From an uncultured Steroidobacter sp. (lineage in GTDB: Bacteria > Pseudomonadota > Gammaproteobacteria > Steroidobacterales > Steroidobacteraceae): DNA of 64,000 nt. The notes under the pieces are model-generated. The model was not told the origin of the DNA, did not search any database, and worked only from the letters and a program-made list of their open reading frames with translations. The position numbers and the translations under genes were made by a program. How positions within the stretch are numbered: the stretch's first letter is position 1; every line of letters begins with the position of its first letter. Shown here in pieces: positions 25,701 to 33,348 of this stretch. The stretch is taken from NCBI RefSeq assembly GCF_937958065.1, contig NZ_CALFXI010000027.1:112140-176139 (forward strand), in the 5' to 3' direction.

Positions 25701-26681
25701 ATGAGATCGACAAGGACATCGGCGGCATGGGCCGCGGTGGCGATAGCCACCTCGCTGCTCGGCGTAACGATCGTGAGCGCGCAAAGCGCCACCGCCGTGG
25801 CAACCAGCGGCATCGCCAAGGGCGTGACACTGCCCAACTCGCGGCTGTATGCGCTCACCAGCGACAACTCGCTGTACATCCTCAAGCCCGGCGCCACGCA
25901 GTATGTGCGCGGCGGTCGCGTCGATGTGTCCGACGGCGGCAATCTCATCGGCATCGATTTCCGTCCCGCCGACGGTCAGCTGTATGGCCTGACCGATCGT
26001 GGCGGCCTGTACACCATCGACCTGTCGACGCGTTACTTCGGCGCGACCAGCAAGGTGAGCCAGGTCAATCCGCGCTTCAGCGGCGGCTTCGGCGCGCTGG
26101 TGGATTTCAATCCCGTGTTGAACGCGCTGCGCATCGGAGGCAGCAACGATCAGAACATCGCAGTGGTGAACGGCGCGAACGGCGGCAACCTGAACACCAC
26201 CGCGGTTCAAACCAGGTTCGCTTATGCGCAGGGCGACGTGAGCTATGGCAAGGATCCGGAAATCGTCGGCGGCGCCTACACCAACAACTTCAACGGCGCG
26301 ACCACGACGCTGTTCTATATGGTCGATCACGATCTGGACACGCTCGTGACCATCTCCAACAAGAACGCCACCGGCAGCTCCAACACCGGCAGCGGTCTGT
26401 TGCAGACCATCGGGCCGTTCGTGGATGAGTACGGCAACGCGCTCAACATGTCGCCCACCACCGATTTCGACATCTACACCGATTCGAACGGCAACAACTT
26501 CCTGGTCGGCCAGACCACGCGCCTGCTGTTCTCCATCGATCTGTCGCAGCTCGATCCGAACCTGCGCCTGGGCCGAACCCAGAAAGTGGTCGTGAAGCGT
26601 GGCCAGCCGGCACCGCTGCCCGGCTCGAGCGCGCCGCTCACGGGCGGCGTGTTCGACATCGCGATCGTGCCGCGCCCCTGA
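25701..26681 (+). CDS. DUF4394 domain exported protein
   Basis: A 326-residue exported protein with a signal peptide (AVAIATSLLGVTIVSAQS). The repeated pattern LYALTSDNSLYILKPG, LIGIDFRPADGQLYGLTDRG, GFGALVDFNPVLNALRIGG and FAYAQGDVSYGKDPEIVGGAYTN is the DUF4394 signature, a beta-propeller-like family of unknown function. GTG 25698 directly precedes ATG 25701. It ends in GGVFDIAIVPR, also typical. A strong intrinsic terminator follows about 80 bases downstream. Confidence 0.85.
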   Translation: MRSTRTSAAWAAVAIATSLLGVTIVSAQSATAVATSGIAKGVTLPNSRLYALTSDNSLYILKPGATQYVRGGRVDVSDGGNLIGIDFRPADGQLYGLTDRGGLYTIDLSTRYFGATSKVSQVNPRFSGGFGALVDFNPVLNALRIGGSNDQNIAVVNGANGGNLNTTAVQTRFAYAQGDVSYGKDPEIVGGAYTNNFNGATTTLFYMVDHDLDTLVTISNKNATGSSNTGSGLLQTIGPFVDEYGNALNMSPTTDFDIYTDSNGNNFLVGQTTRLLFSIDLSQLDPNLRLGRTQKVVVKRGQPAPLPGSSAPLTGGVFDIAIVPRP

Positions 26682-26763
26682 CCCTCGCTGCGAACCTCTG
26701 GCGAATCCAGGCCTGGACGCCGGCGCGAATCCGGGCCCCTGAGCTCCCACTACTTTCCCGGAA

Positions 26764-26800
26764 GCCATCGTCGCGGGGCTCGCGGCGGTGGCTCTTTTTT
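26764..26800 (+). terminator. Intrinsic terminator after the DUF4394 gene
   Basis: A perfect 12-pair stem (two G-U pairs) between 26764-26775 and 26781-26792 with a 5-base loop, followed by TCTTTTTT. This is the clearest rho-independent terminator in the window. Confidence 0.85.
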
Positions 26801-26818
26801 AACGGTGGCTCTTTTTTT
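26786..26818 (+). repeat. Tandem copy of the terminator 3' arm and T-tract
   Basis: CGGTGGCTCTTTTTT occurs at 26786-26800 and again at 26803-26817 (one further T follows), a direct repeat with a 17-base period. The 5' arm of the terminator can pair with either copy, so two overlapping terminator hairpins are possible. Confidence 0.8.
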
Positions 26819-26882
26819 ATAGGTGCGATTGGTAGGATCATTGCGGTCCGTTCATCTCCGGGACCGCAACCAAGGACAATCG

Positions 26883-28187
26883 ATGCGCACGCAACTGTTG
26901 AGGACGACATTGCTGGCGGCGCTGGCCCTGCCTTTGTTTGGCAGCGCCTCGCTCGCCGAAACACCGCAGCCGGAAAGCTGGACCGCGCTCAACGGCGCCC
27001 AGGCGCAGGTCGGCGCCGCTACCAGTCTCTCGAAGGAGCGCCTGGCTCGGATCGACCAGCTGATGCAGCAGTATGTCGACGAGAATCTGATCGCCGGCGC
27101 GGTGGCCTTGATCCTGCAGAACGGCCAGCCCGTGTACGAGCACGCCGCCGGCTGGGCCGACAAGGAAGCCGGCACCCGCATGGCCACCGATACCATCTTC
27201 CGGATTGCCTCGCAGACCAAAGCGATCACCAGCGCCGCCATCCTGCAACTGCAGGAACAGGGCAAGCTCCTGGTCAACGATCCGGTCGGCAAATACATCC
27301 CGCAGTTCGCGAGGACCACGGTGTTCGTGAACGGCAACGCCGTGCCGGCAAAGCGACCGATCACACTGCGCGATCTGCTGACCCACACGGCCGGCATCTC
27401 ATATGGCACGAATCCGGAGATCGCCGCGCGGTACCAGGAAAAAGGCCTCGGCCCTGCCGCGGGCATGGGCTGGTACACCGCCGACAAGAATGAGCCCATT
27501 TGCACGACCATGGAGCGGCTCGGCTCCTTGCCGTTCGTCGCCCAACCCGGCGAAGCGTTCGTGTACGGCTACAACACCGACATCCTCGGCTGCGTGGTCG
27601 AGCGCGCCTCCGGCATGCCGCTCGATGAGTATCTGCGCAAGCACATCACAGAGCCGCTGGGAATGAAGGACACGAACTTCTTCCTGCCCAAGAATCAGCG
27701 CGCGCGGCTCGCGGCTGTCTATGGAACGGGCGCCAACGGCAAGATCGTGCGCTCCGCCAACGATGCGAAAGGACAAGGTCATTACGTCGACGGACCTCGC
27801 CGGAGCTTCGCCGGCGGCGCCGGTCTGCTCTCGACCGCACGAGACTATGCGCGCTTCCTCGAAGCCATCCGCAATGGCGGCGCGCTCGGCAACGCTCGCA
27901 TCCTTGCGCCACGCAGCGTCGCCCTGATGACCACGAATCAGATCGGCGACATCTATAACAAGCCCGACATGGGATTCGGCTTCGGCTTCGAGACCGTCGA
28001 GCGATTCGGGGCGAGCGGCATGGACGCGCCCGGTGCGTTTGGCTGGGGCGGAGCCTATGGGACCAACTATCGAGTCGATCCCACCTCGGGGCTGGTGATC
28101 GTGCTGATGATTCAGCTCATGCCCAACGGCACCGACTTCCGCGAGAAGTTCACGAATCTGGTGTACCAGTCGCTGCTGCCCCAGTAG
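26883..28187 (+). CDS. Exported serine hydrolase (class C beta-lactamase/esterase family)
   Basis: A 434-residue exported serine hydrolase of the beta-lactamase/penicillin-binding fold. The signal peptide (MRTQLLRTTLLAALALPLFG) is followed by the SxxK motif S110-Q-T-K113 and a catalytic tyrosine Y228 in VYGYNTDILG, with a C-terminal GWGGAYGTNY motif replacing KTG. This pattern is more like family VIII esterases than true AmpC lactamases. The start at 26883 was chosen for the signal peptide. Convergent with the epimerase gene, 6 bases apart. Confidence 0.88.
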   Translation: MRTQLLRTTLLAALALPLFGSASLAETPQPESWTALNGAQAQVGAATSLSKERLARIDQLMQQYVDENLIAGAVALILQNGQPVYEHAAGWADKEAGTRMATDTIFRIASQTKAITSAAILQLQEQGKLLVNDPVGKYIPQFARTTVFVNGNAVPAKRPITLRDLLTHTAGISYGTNPEIAARYQEKGLGPAAGMGWYTADKNEPICTTMERLGSLPFVAQPGEAFVYGYNTDILGCVVERASGMPLDEYLRKHITEPLGMKDTNFFLPKNQRARLAAVYGTGANGKIVRSANDAKGQGHYVDGPRRSFAGGAGLLSTARDYARFLEAIRNGGALGNARILAPRSVALMTTNQIGDIYNKPDMGFGFGFETVERFGASGMDAPGAFGWGGAYGTNYRVDPTSGLVIVLMIQLMPNGTDFREKFTNLVYQSLLPQ

Positions 28188-28193
28188 CAGCGA

Positions 28194-29255
28194 CTAAGCA
28201 TCGAGTGCGAGCAGCGAGATCAGTGAGAAAAGTGTAAATGCCTGCGCCGCTGTGACAGCGGCGCCGCTTCTTTCGTGCCGCAACGCGCTGAGCGTTGCGG
28301 CGAAACCCTCGGGCAGATCCACTTTGGGCTGCCAGCCCAGCACTGCCTGAGCCTGGCGCGAATCGAACGCCGCATCGTTCAAGTAGAAGTCCATCCGTCG
28401 ACGATAGATCGGCGGATTGATCCTGAGCAGCTTGCACGTGTCCTCGACCACTGCCGCGAGCGCCAGCATGGGCTTGAGCGGCAGGCGAGGCCCGAACGCC
28501 GGACGATTCGCGACTCGAGCAATAGTTTGTAACATTTCGCGCAGCGGCACGGCCTTGGGGCCGGCGACGATCAATTCCTGATTCACGGCCCTCGGCGCCG
28601 TGCAGGCCCGCAGGAACGCGTCGGCCAGATCGGTCACATAGATCATGTGACGTCGTCCATTGCCCGGCCCGAACAGCGGGAACCGACCCTTCTGCACCGA
28701 GCGGAACAGCTTCAACAATCGCTCGTCACGGGGCCCGTAAACCGCGGTTGGACGAAGGATGACGTACTCCATGCCGGCCTCGGTCGCGATCTCCCGGACC
28801 CGCTGGTCGGCGGCGAGCTTGCTACGCTCGTAACCGTTCCACGGGCGGATCGGCGCGCTCTCATCGATGGTGCCGGCGACCCGCTGGCCGTAGATGCCCG
28901 CCGTTCCACACTGAACGAAACGTTTGATTCCGGCGGCGACGGCGGCACGCGCCACGTTCGACGTGCCCTCCACGTTCATGCGCTCGAAATAGCCTTCATC
29001 GGCGCTGGATTCCCGGAACGCGGCGGCGAAATGACAAACGCAATCCGCGCCTCGCAGCGTGTCGGCAAATGATTCCGGATTCAGCACATCGCCGCGTCGA
29101 AGCGAGGCGCCGCGGCCACGTAACCGCTCTATAACCGCTCGATGTCTGGCCCCCTCGCTGCGGTACAAACCCACGACGTCATGGCCTTCCATGAGGGCTT
29201 GCTCGACAAAATGCGCGCCGATGAACCCCGTAGCACCAGTCACGAAAATCCGCAT
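28194..29255 (-). CDS. NAD-dependent epimerase/dehydratase family protein
   Basis: A 353-residue extended short-chain dehydrogenase/reductase. It begins MRIFVTGATGFIGAHFVEQA, the NAD-binding Rossmann motif, and keeps the catalytic Y-x3-K in GYERSKLAAD near 153, with ILRPTAVYGPRD downstream. Such proteins modify nucleotide sugars, sterols or flavonoid-like compounds; the C-terminal part (RRMDFYLNDAAFDSR) resembles sterol/steroid- and dihydroflavonol-type reductases, but the substrate is open. The start is placed at 29255; the long upstream frame is non-coding. Divergent from the TonB receptor over a 205-base region with several palindromes. Confidence 0.85.
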   Translation of the reverse strand: MRIFVTGATGFIGAHFVEQALMEGHDVVGLYRSEGARHRAVIERLRGRGASLRRGDVLNPESFADTLRGADCVCHFAAAFRESSADEGYFERMNVEGTSNVARAAVAAGIKRFVQCGTAGIYGQRVAGTIDESAPIRPWNGYERSKLAADQRVREIATEAGMEYVILRPTAVYGPRDERLLKLFRSVQKGRFPLFGPGNGRRHMIYVTDLADAFLRACTAPRAVNQELIVAGPKAVPLREMLQTIARVANRPAFGPRLPLKPMLALAAVVEDTCKLLRINPPIYRRRMDFYLNDAAFDSRQAQAVLGWQPKVDLPEGFAATLSALRHERSGAAVTAAQAFTLFSLISLLALDA

Positions 29256-29279
29256 ACATCCGCCGATATTGTTACAAAC

Positions 29280-29327
29280 GCATTTGCAAAAGTTATACGC
29301 GACGCATGCAAATGCACGAACGTGCAT
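29280..29327. promoter_or_regulatory. Nested palindromes between epimerase and TonB receptor
   Basis: GCATTTGC (29280-29287) pairs with GCAAATGC (29308-29315), and ATGCACG/CGTGCAT with a 2-base spacer follows at 29312-29327. The two dyads overlap. They lie close to the epimerase start and about 135 bases before the TonB receptor, as expected for operator sites of a shared regulator. Confidence 0.45.
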
Positions 29328-29460
29328 GTGCGTTCCCCGATTGACGTCTTTTCTGAACGATTCGGCCGGTCGCATCGAGTGCGGGCCGCAACATTTCCGT
29401 TGCCATTTGCTCACAGGCGTATTACATCCGAAGCGCTGGCCCACCGCTCCGGAGTTACCT

Positions 29461-31956
29461 ATGCACAACAACGGTTCTTGCGGCTCACTTCGCTGGCTTG
29501 CCGGCCTGCCTCTGCTGGTCCTGGCAGGGCCGCTGTCGGCGCAGAACGCCGGCCCCGGCAACGCCGAGATCGAACAAGTCGTGGTCACCGGCACTCGTGT
29601 CGCGAATCGCTCGGCGCTGGACACCGCGGTCCCCGTCGACGTCGTCAGCGGCGACCAATTGCAAAATATCGGTGTCGCCGAAGTGAGTCAGGCACTTTCG
29701 GTCACGGTGCCTTCATTCAACTTTCCCCGCCCCGGCCTGGCCGACGGCACCGATACGGTGCGTCCCGCCACATTAAGGGGCCTCGCCCCCGATCAAACAT
29801 TGGTGCTGGTGAATGGCAAGCGCCGGCATCAGTCGGCGCTGATCAACATCAACAACAGTATCGGGCGCGGCTCGACCGCAGTCGATCTGAACACCATTCC
29901 GAATGCGATCATCCAGTCCGTCGAAGTACTCCGGGACGGCGCCTCGGCGCAGTACGGCTCGGATGCGATCGCCGGAGTGATCAATCTGCGCTTGCGCAAT
30001 GCGAACGATGGCGGCGATGCCGGTGTGACCTATGGCTGGCGCGAGACCACCTATGACGTGCTCGTGGGCAGTCCTCCTCCCGGTGCGAATTACTCCTCAC
30101 CACCCAAGCGCAGCCGTAGTCGATCCGATGGCGACACATTGACAGTCTCGGCGTGGAAAGGATTGCCGATCGGCCAGACCGGCTCGGTCGTGGTGGCCGC
30201 TGAATATAAAGATCAGGAACACACCGAGCGCGGCGGCTACGACATCCGTCAACAGTATCCGCTCGTGAACGGCGCTTTCGATCCGCGCGAGGCGACGTTC
30301 GATCGCTACAACTCCTGGTACGGCGAGCCCGAGCTCGATCAGAAGACCGTGTTCGTCAACGCCGAGTACGAAGTCCAAAGCGGCGCGAAGATGTATGGCT
30401 GGGCCAGCTGGCAGGATCGTGAGGCCGTGTCGGCGGGCTTCTATCGAATCGCCCGCGACGATCGCAACATCATCGAAATCTATCCCGATGGCTATCTGCC
30501 GCTGATTGCACCGGACGTCGTGGATACCTCGGCGGCATTCGGCGTGAGCTGGCGCCTGGGCGTGTGGAACATGGACTCATCGCTGACCTACGGTCGCAAC
30601 GAAATGGATTTCCGCGTCGAACATTCATTGAATCGTTCGCTCGGCACGGCCAGCAAGACATCGTTCGATTCCGGCGGCTTCGATTACGACCAACTGACCT
30701 TCAACATTTCCGGCGTGCGTACCGTCGAGATCGGTCTCGCCTCGCCGCTCAACATCGCGGTGGGGGTCGAAGCGCGGCGGGAAACATTCAGCATCCACGC
30801 CGGCGAGCCGGATTCGTATCGCAACGGCGGCGTGCTGTTGGCCAACGGCAACCCTGCGCAGTCGGGGGCACAGGTCTTTCCCGGCTTCCGGCCGGAGAAT
30901 GAAGTGGACGAAGACCGCACCGCCGTCGGCGCTTACGTCGATCTGGAAGCAAACGTCACCGACCAGTTTCTGGCCTCGGTGGCGCTGCGCGGCGAGAGCT
31001 ATTCCGACTTCGGCGAGAATCTCGCCGGCAAGCTGTCCTTGCGCTATGACTTCACTCCACAGTTCGCGCTGCGCGCTTCCGTGCAGAACGGCTTCAAGGC
31101 GCCCTCGTTGCAGCAGCAGTACTTCTCGACCACATCCACCAACTTCATTGGCGGGCTGCCGTTCGATATCGCGACCTTCCCCGTCAACAACCCCGCAGCG
31201 ATCGCTCTGGGCGCAAAGCCGCTGGATGCGGAAGAGTCGTTGAACTACTCACTGGGCGCTGTCGCGCGGCTCGGCGATCTCACGATCACCGTCGACGCAT
31301 ATCGCATCGATATCGACAACCGGATCGTGCTCTCGGAGAACCTAACGTCCCCCGATGTGGTGGAGTACCTCACCCGCCTGGGCTTCGTCGGCATCGGTGG
31401 CGGACGCTTCTTCATCAACGGCGTCGATACCAAGACCGAAGGCGTCGACGTCGTGCTGAGCTATCCCTGGTCGACGGAGACGGCGGGTCGGTTCGATTTC
31501 ACGTTGACGGCGAACTACAACTCGACGGATGTCACCAGAGTCCCGACCACACCGCAGTTGTCCGCGCTGCCTACGCCGCCGGTGCTGTTCGGCCGCTTCA
31601 ACGTCCTGAGCTTTGAGGAAGGCACACCGGCGGACAAGTACGGGGCAGCCATCAACTGGGCTCTGCGCGGTTGGGGAGCAACGTTGCGCGCCACTCGCTA
31701 CGGCGAGGTTCTCGCTCCCGATCCCAATCCCGCGCTCGATTTCACGCTGTCGCCGAAGACGCTGGTGGATGTGGAAGCCCGCCTCGCGATCACCGAGCAC
31801 ATCAAGGTGGCGGTCGGTGCCGACAACCTGACGGACGAGTATCCCGATCCATACCCGCCGCAGAACAATCTCACCGGCACGCAATCGTTCTCGAACTATT
31901 CGCCGTTCGGTCGCTCCGGCCGGTTCGTCTACGGCAGAGTCAACTACACGTTCTAA
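29461..31956 (+). CDS. TonB-dependent outer-membrane receptor
   Basis: An 831-residue TonB-dependent receptor. Signal peptide (LRWLAGLPLLVLAGPLSAQN), then the TonB-box/plug start EQVVVTGTRVANRS, a plug domain (to about 180, with LRGLAPDQTLVLVNGKRRH and ILRDGASAQYGSDAIAGVIN-type motifs) and a 22-strand barrel ending in the aromatic GRSGRFVYGRVNYTF. It should import a large or scarce nutrient using TonB energy. ATG 29461 has GGAG 6 bases upstream; the long upstream frame is non-coding. No specific siderophore or sugar cue is present; the divergent epimerase is the only clue. Its 3' end overlaps the LysE gene by 4 bases. Confidence 0.92.
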   Translation: MHNNGSCGSLRWLAGLPLLVLAGPLSAQNAGPGNAEIEQVVVTGTRVANRSALDTAVPVDVVSGDQLQNIGVAEVSQALSVTVPSFNFPRPGLADGTDTVRPATLRGLAPDQTLVLVNGKRRHQSALININNSIGRGSTAVDLNTIPNAIIQSVEVLRDGASAQYGSDAIAGVINLRLRNANDGGDAGVTYGWRETTYDVLVGSPPPGANYSSPPKRSRSRSDGDTLTVSAWKGLPIGQTGSVVVAAEYKDQEHTERGGYDIRQQYPLVNGAFDPREATFDRYNSWYGEPELDQKTVFVNAEYEVQSGAKMYGWASWQDREAVSAGFYRIARDDRNIIEIYPDGYLPLIAPDVVDTSAAFGVSWRLGVWNMDSSLTYGRNEMDFRVEHSLNRSLGTASKTSFDSGGFDYDQLTFNISGVRTVEIGLASPLNIAVGVEARRETFSIHAGEPDSYRNGGVLLANGNPAQSGAQVFPGFRPENEVDEDRTAVGAYVDLEANVTDQFLASVALRGESYSDFGENLAGKLSLRYDFTPQFALRASVQNGFKAPSLQQQYFSTTSTNFIGGLPFDIATFPVNNPAAIALGAKPLDAEESLNYSLGAVARLGDLTITVDAYRIDIDNRIVLSENLTSPDVVEYLTRLGFVGIGGGRFFINGVDTKTEGVDVVLSYPWSTETAGRFDFTLTANYNSTDVTRVPTTPQLSALPTPPVLFGRFNVLSFEEGTPADKYGAAINWALRGWGATLRATRYGEVLAPDPNPALDFTLSPKTLVDVEARLAITEHIKVAVGADNLTDEYPDPYPPQNNLTGTQSFSNYSPFGRSGRFVYGRVNYTF

Positions 31957-32573
31957 CGCGTAGCTACTGCGACGGCGGCGCAAGCCATCGCGGCACCCGT
32001 GCCACGATTGATTCTGCGTACCGCCGTCGCACTCTTGAAGATGCGGCGGGCCCGAGCGGCGAGCAACACGTAAGCGCCGAGCGTCAGCGGCAACAGGATG
32101 GAAATCGCCACGACCATTTCCGCGAAACCGAGCAGCGTCAATTTCTCCAGCGCCACGACGGTCGGCAACAGCGCTATGAAAAACACCATCGTCTTGGGAT
32201 TGGCGAGCGTCAGCGCGAGGCTCCCCAGGAACAGCTGCAACGGTTTCTGCCCCTGATCCATCTCCGGCCCATCATCGGAGACCGGCGCTGCCGGCGCAGT
32301 CCACAGCTTGTAAGCGAGATACAGCAAGTATGCTGCGCCCGCGTACTTGACCACGACGAAGACCGCGTGCGCGCTCTGTGCAAGTGCGGCGAGACCGGTT
32401 GCTGCAAACGCAAACCAGATGAGGTCGCCGACCAGGAAGCCCGCGATGAACGCCGGCGCGCCGCGCGTGCCCTTCGCCAGCGATCGCGCAATTACCGCGG
32501 CAACACCGGGACCCGGCGAAGCCACCGCCAGCATATACACCGCGGAGAACACCAACAGCCCGTACAAAGACAT
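31953..32573 (-). CDS. LysE family amino acid exporter
   Basis: A 206-residue membrane protein with about six hydrophobic segments and the LysE/RhtB signature SPGPGVAAVIARSLAKGTR-type motif near residues 19-38, followed by FLVGDLIWFAFAATGLAAL and ALTLANPKTMVFFIALLP. It should export amino acids or their analogues. The start at 32573 matches the family N-terminus; the longer frame to 32660 is not needed. It converges with the TonB receptor, the stop codons overlapping by 4 bases. Confidence 0.9.
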   Translation of the reverse strand: MSLYGLLVFSAVYMLAVASPGPGVAAVIARSLAKGTRGAPAFIAGFLVGDLIWFAFAATGLAALAQSAHAVFVVVKYAGAAYLLYLAYKLWTAPAAPVSDDGPEMDQGQKPLQLFLGSLALTLANPKTMVFFIALLPTVVALEKLTLLGFAEMVVAISILLPLTLGAYVLLAARARRIFKSATAVRRINRGTGAAMACAAVAVATR

Positions 32574-32837
32574 GACGCTTCCTCTTCGTCGCAACGTTCG
32601 TGAACGCGGTCGATGCCACGAGATTCGCATCAACCACGTATTGAGAATAACCCGAAACACGGCCGCGCGCAGTGCGCAGCAGATGATTCTTGCACTGGAG
32701 TGACCAAACCACTATGGGATATCCGGTGATGACGCCCCGGCCACGCGAATATATTCTTCCGCGCCCCGAATGACGATGACGCGTTCGCGGATGCGAGGGA
32801 TTCCATCGTAGTGACAGAAGGCAGTGGAGGAATCGGC

Positions 32838-33341
32838 ATGAAGCATCTGGTTTATTTCTCGAGCACGTTACTGACACTGGGCGCGGCCGCAGCGTGCATC
32901 ACGCTCGGCGGCTGCAGCACGAGCGGCGAAGCATTACCGAAATCCGTGGTTCAATCGTTCGAGCAGGCGTTCAACGCTGACGATCTCAACGCCGTCATGA
33001 TGCTGTTCGACGACGAGGCGCAGATCCTGCCGGAGCGTGGCGCGGCCATCGCCGGTCGCGACGGCATCTCGGCATTTCTCAAGGATCAGATGACGCCCGT
33101 GGTGTCGTTCAATACCGAACCGGACATGAGCCTCGTGCGCAACGACATCGCGATCGAACAAGGACACTACCGGGTGCGCGATGTGCGGCGTGGCTCGGAT
33201 GTGGAAGCAGGCAAGTACATGCACGTGTGGCGCAATCGCGGCCGGGGCTGGAAGCTCTATCGCGTGATGTACAACACCGACGTCGCCACGCCGACGACCG
33301 TCTCCGTCGCGCAGACGACAGAGACGGACGGCACCGGGTGA
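32838..33341 (+). CDS. Lipoprotein with NTF2/SnoaL-like domain
   Basis: A 167-residue lipoprotein. Signal peptide MKHLVYFSSTLLTLGAAAAC is followed by a lipobox LGGC near residue 23. The rest is an NTF2-like (SnoaL/DUF4440) fold: VVQSFEQAFNADDLNAVMMLF, a central AGRDGISAFLKDQM helix and the C-terminal YMHVWRNRGRGWKLYRVMYN. These domains are often small-molecule binding or steroid-isomerase-like; catalytic residues cannot be assigned. It sits alone on its strand, convergent with the GH20-like gene 7 bases away. Confidence 0.8.
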   Translation: MKHLVYFSSTLLTLGAAAACITLGGCSTSGEALPKSVVQSFEQAFNADDLNAVMMLFDDEAQILPERGAAIAGRDGISAFLKDQMTPVVSFNTEPDMSLVRNDIAIEQGHYRVRDVRRGSDVEAGKYMHVWRNRGRGWKLYRVMYNTDVATPTTVSVAQTTETDGTG

Positions 33342-33348
33342 GCGGTGA

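Noticed and set aside
29059..29460. N-terminal extension of the TonB receptor
   Set aside because: It runs antisense to the epimerase coding region and the signal peptide starts at 29461.
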